Below, in pieces: positions 1-64,000 of a stretch of 64,000 bases of DNA. The translations under genes were made by a program, and so were the position numbers. The stretch is from assembly GCA_003993805.1 (NCBI GenBank), contig RSEF01000031.1, positions 24,682,116 to 24,746,115 on the forward strand, read 5' to 3'. Below the pieces are notes generated by a model, which saw only the letters and a list, made by a program, of their open reading frames with translations, was not told the DNA's origin and did not search any database. Origin of the DNA: Himantopus leucocephalus (taxonomy: Eukaryota > Chordata > Aves > Charadriiformes > Recurvirostridae). The first letter of the stretch is position 1. The number at the start of each line of letters is the position of its first letter.

Positions 1-62800
<62,800 letters not shown>

Positions 62801-63004
62801 GGAGACCCGAGCTGCAGCCACCGCCGAGCAGGGAAAAGCTGAAGCGGCCCCCGCCCACAGCAGCCTCAGCCTCCTCCTGCCGAAGGGACGGGAGCGGCGG
62901 GCTCCACCTGAGCGGCACCGCTCCGCGCCGGCGGGTGCCACCAGCGCCGCCCGCCCCTGCCAGCGACCGCCCGGCGGCGAGACACGCAGGCTTGGGCTTC
63001 CCCC

Positions 63005-63043
63005 TCACCGCAGCTCCGCGGCCCGCGGCAGGAGCCACAACAT
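63005..63043 (-). other. Short upstream open frame in CERT1 5' leader (12 codons)
   Basis: ATG at 63043 opens a 12-codon frame (MLWLLPRAAELR) ending at TGA at 63005-63007, in the same frame as CERT1. The start context is weak (T at -3). Whether it lies in the transcript depends on the transcription start, which is not seen. Confidence 0.5.
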
Positions 63044-63104
63044 AGAGGATGGTGAGGGGAGAAGGAGGAGGAGCGAGCGCGCGTCTGCCTGCCGCGCACT
63101 CCGC

Positions 63105-63137
63105 TCAGAGCTCCGCCGCTCTGGCCGCCGCCGCCAT
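63105..63137 (-). promoter_or_regulatory. YY1/TISU-type element with a 10-codon upstream frame
   Basis: The minus strand reads TAAGATGGCGGCGGCGGCC, matching the YY1 motif AAGATGGCGGC and the TISU initiator. ATG at 63137 has A at -3 and G at +4 and opens 10 codons (MAAAARAAEL) to TGA at 63105-63107. YY1/TISU elements usually sit just downstream of a start site, so CERT1 transcription may begin near 63,140-63,160. Confidence 0.6.
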
Positions 63138-63225
63138 CTTACGCGAGGCGGGTGCGCTGTGCCACTATTTACCCGCTCCGCCCCACACCCTCCCTCCCAG
63201 CCCCGCTGGCCGGCCGGCGCGGCGC

Positions 63226-63243
63226 CTGGCGGGAGTTGTAGTC
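63226..63243 (-). promoter_or_regulatory. ZNF143-type site 1
   Basis: The minus strand reads GACTACAACTCCCGCCAGG, close to the ZNF143 core ACTACAATTCCCAGCATGC. Such sites are typical of bidirectional CpG promoters. Confidence 0.6.
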
Positions 63244-63307
63244 TTCACCCCACCCGCCACCGTGGCCTCTCGGGAAAGGCAGTGTCTGGTGCCGGCCGGT
63301 GCAGCGC

Positions 63308-63329
63308 GGCGTGCTGGGAGGTGTAGTCC
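63308..63329 (-). promoter_or_regulatory. ZNF143-type site 2
   Basis: The minus strand reads GACTACACCTCCCAGCACGC, a near-perfect ZNF143 core, in the same orientation as site 1 and about 85 bp from it. Confidence 0.7.
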
Positions 63330-63362
63330 GCCGCGGTCGCCGTCTGCCTCCCGTCAGCGGGT

Positions 63363-63376
63363 GGCCGCCATCTTGG
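63363..63376 (-). promoter_or_regulatory. YY1-type site
   Basis: The minus strand reads CCAAGATGGCGGCC, a consensus YY1 match and a second TISU-like initiator in the divergent promoter. Confidence 0.6.
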
Positions 63377-63639
63377 CTTCGCCGTTTCTGTGGGGCTGCC
63401 GGAGTGTGTCGCTTCCGTGCCCCCGCTGAGGTGGGGAACTCCGCTCCGGCTGCTGCCGGGCGAAGGCAGGGGCGCTGCTTGGGGCGATGTTTGCTTTATT
63501 TTTTGTGGGGCGAGGGAGGGCTCTTTAGTCAGGTGAAGTGTTCCTACGGCCCCGCTTGCTTTTCTAGCGCGAGCGACGTGGCCGCGTCTCCCCCGCCTCA
63601 GCCGGCGGGACTCGGCGCGGCTGAGCGCCAAGCCTTTCC

Positions 63640-64000
63640 CTTAACAAAAATGGTGGCCGCAGGAAGGGGCGGGAGGTGCTGCCGGCTCCCGGGTGAGCCG
63701 CGAGGGGAGGGCGGGCCGTTCCGCAGCGGGTAACGCGCGGGGCTGGCGGGCACCGGCGCCGCTCCCCGGGGCGGAGAGGCCGCTGGGGCCTGCGGGCGGC
63801 GGCCGGCGGGGTTCGGCGGGCCGCCGGGCGAGTAGCCGCGCTGTGCGGCCGCGGGTGGGCCGGGCAGCCCCGCTCCTCGCCGGCCGAGCGGGCGCCTCTG
63901 CGCCACCCGCTTTCGTTCTGCTCCACCGGCGGCGCCCAAAGGCGTGTGCGGTGAGCGGGGCGGACGGTGGCCGTCAGCAGTCCGCCTCAGCTGCCAGGTA
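63640..64000 (+). promoter_or_regulatory. POLK: Presumed POLK promoter and untranslated first exon
   Basis: The assignment rests on synteny, since POLK (DNA polymerase kappa) lies head-to-head with CERT1 in vertebrates. No POLK codons are seen. Possible splice donors are CG|GTGAGC near 63950 and CAG|GTA at the last three bases. The plus-strand YY1-like site at 63646 is consistent with a start in this region. Confidence 0.4.
63646..63660 (+). promoter_or_regulatory. YY1-like site on the plus strand
   Basis: AAAATGGTGGCCGC resembles AANATGGCGGC with one mismatch. Its orientation suits a plus-strand start site, that is, the presumed POLK side. Confidence 0.4.

Overview
The window is vertebrate nuclear DNA from a bird. 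It has AT-rich introns with CR1 LINE fragments and ERVL-type LTRs of the kind common in avian genomes, plus a compact CpG-island promoter. Almost all of it (about 1-62,800, minus strand) is one gene, CERT1 (also COL4A3BP, GPBP), the ceramide transfer protein. Fifteen coding exons were found by matching translated exon ends to splice signals; phases and residue numbers agree with the mammalian protein. The 3' end of the gene, from about residue 524 to the stop and 3'UTR, lies left of position 1.

Right end (about 62,000-64,000): a CpG island holds CERT1 exon 1 and a divergent promoter with ZNF143-type and YY1/TISU-type motifs. By conserved vertebrate synteny (HMGCR-CERT1-POLK, on Z in chicken) the plus-strand partner should be POLK, but only its putative promoter and 5' untranslated region would be inside the window. 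Exons 1-4 (N-terminus, PH domain, SR motif) are separated by introns of 3.6, 19.4 and 19.2 kb. Exons 5-16 (middle region, FFAT motif, START domain) occupy the left 20 kb. The alternative exon that separates the long GPBP/CERT-L form from the short CERT form is present at 7,905-7,979.

The large introns hold CR1 pieces, several LTRs of one ERVL-like family, a solo LTR with a clean 5-bp target duplication, and an old direct tandem duplication (31,279-33,739 and 34,995-38,702). The second copy later received an LTR and a CR1. Two 100-N gaps (18,403-18,502; 33,834-33,933) and four single Ns mark assembly breaks. One single N cuts CERT1 exon 1 just before its splice donor. An expected 84-nt exon is absent from the visible sequence between exons 5 and 7, where a 100-N gap lies.

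Functionally this is one gene acting in lipid transport: PH domain for Golgi PI4P, SR motif for phospho-control, FFAT motif for ER VAP proteins, START domain for carrying ceramide. No wholly new system was seen. The most novel leads are two exon-like open segments in the large introns that would be in frame with CERT1, and the history of the duplicated block.
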